IMG/VR virus record: IMGVR_UViG_3300024326_000001
Span: 62,001-126,000 of that record
Strand: one strand, 5' to 3'
From: a virus
DNA length: 64,000 nt
Positions 63,526 through 64,000 of the stretch are shown here, piece after piece. The notes beneath the pieces are model-generated. The model worked only from the letters and a program-made list of their open reading frames with translations, searched no databases and had not been told where the DNA came from. Position 1 is the stretch's first letter. Every line of letters begins with the position of its first letter. Both the position numbers and the translations under genes were made by a program.

Positions 63526-64000
63526 ATGAATAATAAAATCTTAAAATACGATCAGTATTTAAATGAAGCTATGAAAACGGGTTCAATAGAACTTGTAAAT
63601 CCTTCTCTAAATAAAGCAGCTACGATAATCGCAAGATTTGTAAATAAGAAAACAAAGAAGGACTTTAAAAAGTTTCCATTTGAAATGATAACTGATATGG
63701 GTTCTGGAGTAATGTTTTACTCAAGTAAAGGTACAGAGGCATTTATGGTAACTCCCGCTGCTGCAAAAAACCCTGGTATTGTAGGTTCTATAATCTATTT
63801 CTCAGATGCAGCAGACGCTAAATCTGATTTTTCTATTTCATCTGAAACATTCCCAATTGTTAAATTAGTTGGAGAATTCGTTAGATTAATGGATAAAAAA
63901 TACGTTGCATCTATACAAGAGTCAATGTTATTAGAAAGAAGAACTAAAAGAGCATTCTCTAAAGAAGAAATTAAAATGATCGAGGCTAAATTAGCAGCTG
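63526..64000 (+). CDS. N-terminal part of a putative packaged head protein
   Basis: At least 158 residues, running off the window end. It begins MNNKILKYDQYLNEAM, with a likely cut after Glu14, the same leader type as at 40573 and 41909. An internal IQESMLLERRTK near residue 130-142 is another cleavage-type motif (LLE). The first domain (15-130) looks like a compact alpha/beta domain (FKKFPFEMITDMGSGVMFYS). No family recognised. Confidence 0.55.
   Translation, partial: MNNKILKYDQYLNEAMKTGSIELVNPSLNKAATIIARFVNKKTKKDFKKFPFEMITDMGSGVMFYSSKGTEAFMVTPAAAKNPGIVGSIIYFSDAADAKSDFSISSETFPIVKLVGEFVRLMDKKYVASIQESMLLERRTKRAFSKEEIKMIEAKLAA

Overview
The window is a contiguous piece of a T4-like (tailed, contractile-type) phage genome. 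Every gene I can support lies on the + strand, genes abut or overlap by a few bases, and the DNA is visibly AT-rich. Diagnostic T4-type replication and recombination proteins are present: gp32, gp61, UvsY, UvsW, gp43 (in two pieces), a gp45-like clamp, UvsX, gp41, gp47 and gp46. Starts almost never have a Shine-Dalgarno sequence and instead follow A-rich leaders such as AATAAACAAA. One fibre also ends in a cysteine-bearing domain of a type I associate with Bacteroidetes. Together these suggest a host in the Bacteroidetes, probably a marine or aquatic flavobacterium. That host assignment is inference.

Layout. (1) 1-25059 is a virion module of baseplate and tail-fibre proteins. It has a gp7/P2-gpI-like wedge candidate, several very large structural proteins, two paralogous collagen-like/collar fibres (one carrying a C-terminal Hint autoprocessing domain), a membrane-anchored coiled-coil protein and a small tail-tube-like protein. 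(2) 25097-30747 holds a small glycine-zipper protein, a RuvC/RNase H-fold nuclease candidate, gp32, primase gp61, UvsY and UvsW. (3) 30781-44101 is the most unusual part. It has large proteins built from short domains separated by repeated motifs of the form (I/V/L)-x-E followed by A, G, K or S, many inside ES-x-(V/I)-x-E. Several N-termini look like T4 capsid-targeting sequences (a FDNFINEA-type motif). Between them lie an RNA/DNA ligase-like nucleotidyltransferase, a second ligase-like domain fused to an NMN-adenylyltransferase-like domain, and a PD-(D/E)xK-like protein. I read this block as a set of proteins packaged in the head, trimmed by a gp21-like prohead protease and delivered with the DNA. 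(4) 44169-50046 is a metabolic and accessory block: methylglyoxal synthase, a TagD-like cytidylyltransferase, an RmlB-like dehydratase, a glycosyltransferase, an all-alpha dUTPase-like enzyme and small unknowns. (5) 50046-63489 is replication, nucleotide and recombination genes: the family B DNA polymerase split into two ORFs around nrdB, nrdA and the clamp, then UvsX, a 2OG-Fe(II) oxygenase, helicase gp41 and the gp47/gp46 nuclease. (6) At 63526 another protein with a capsid-targeting-like N-terminus begins and runs off the end.

Regulation. A GATATATA motif lies 5-35 bases before the starts of structural genes and of the putative packaged proteins, and is a candidate late-promoter element. 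A different motif, GTA(G/T)AATA, lies before several metabolic and replication genes. Rho-independent terminators close the blocks at about 32926, 44128, 46486, 51501 and 54508. I see no tRNA, CRISPR array, insertion sequence or integrase. No gap without a gene exceeds 150 bases. The head genes, terminase, prohead protease and clamp loader lie outside the window.
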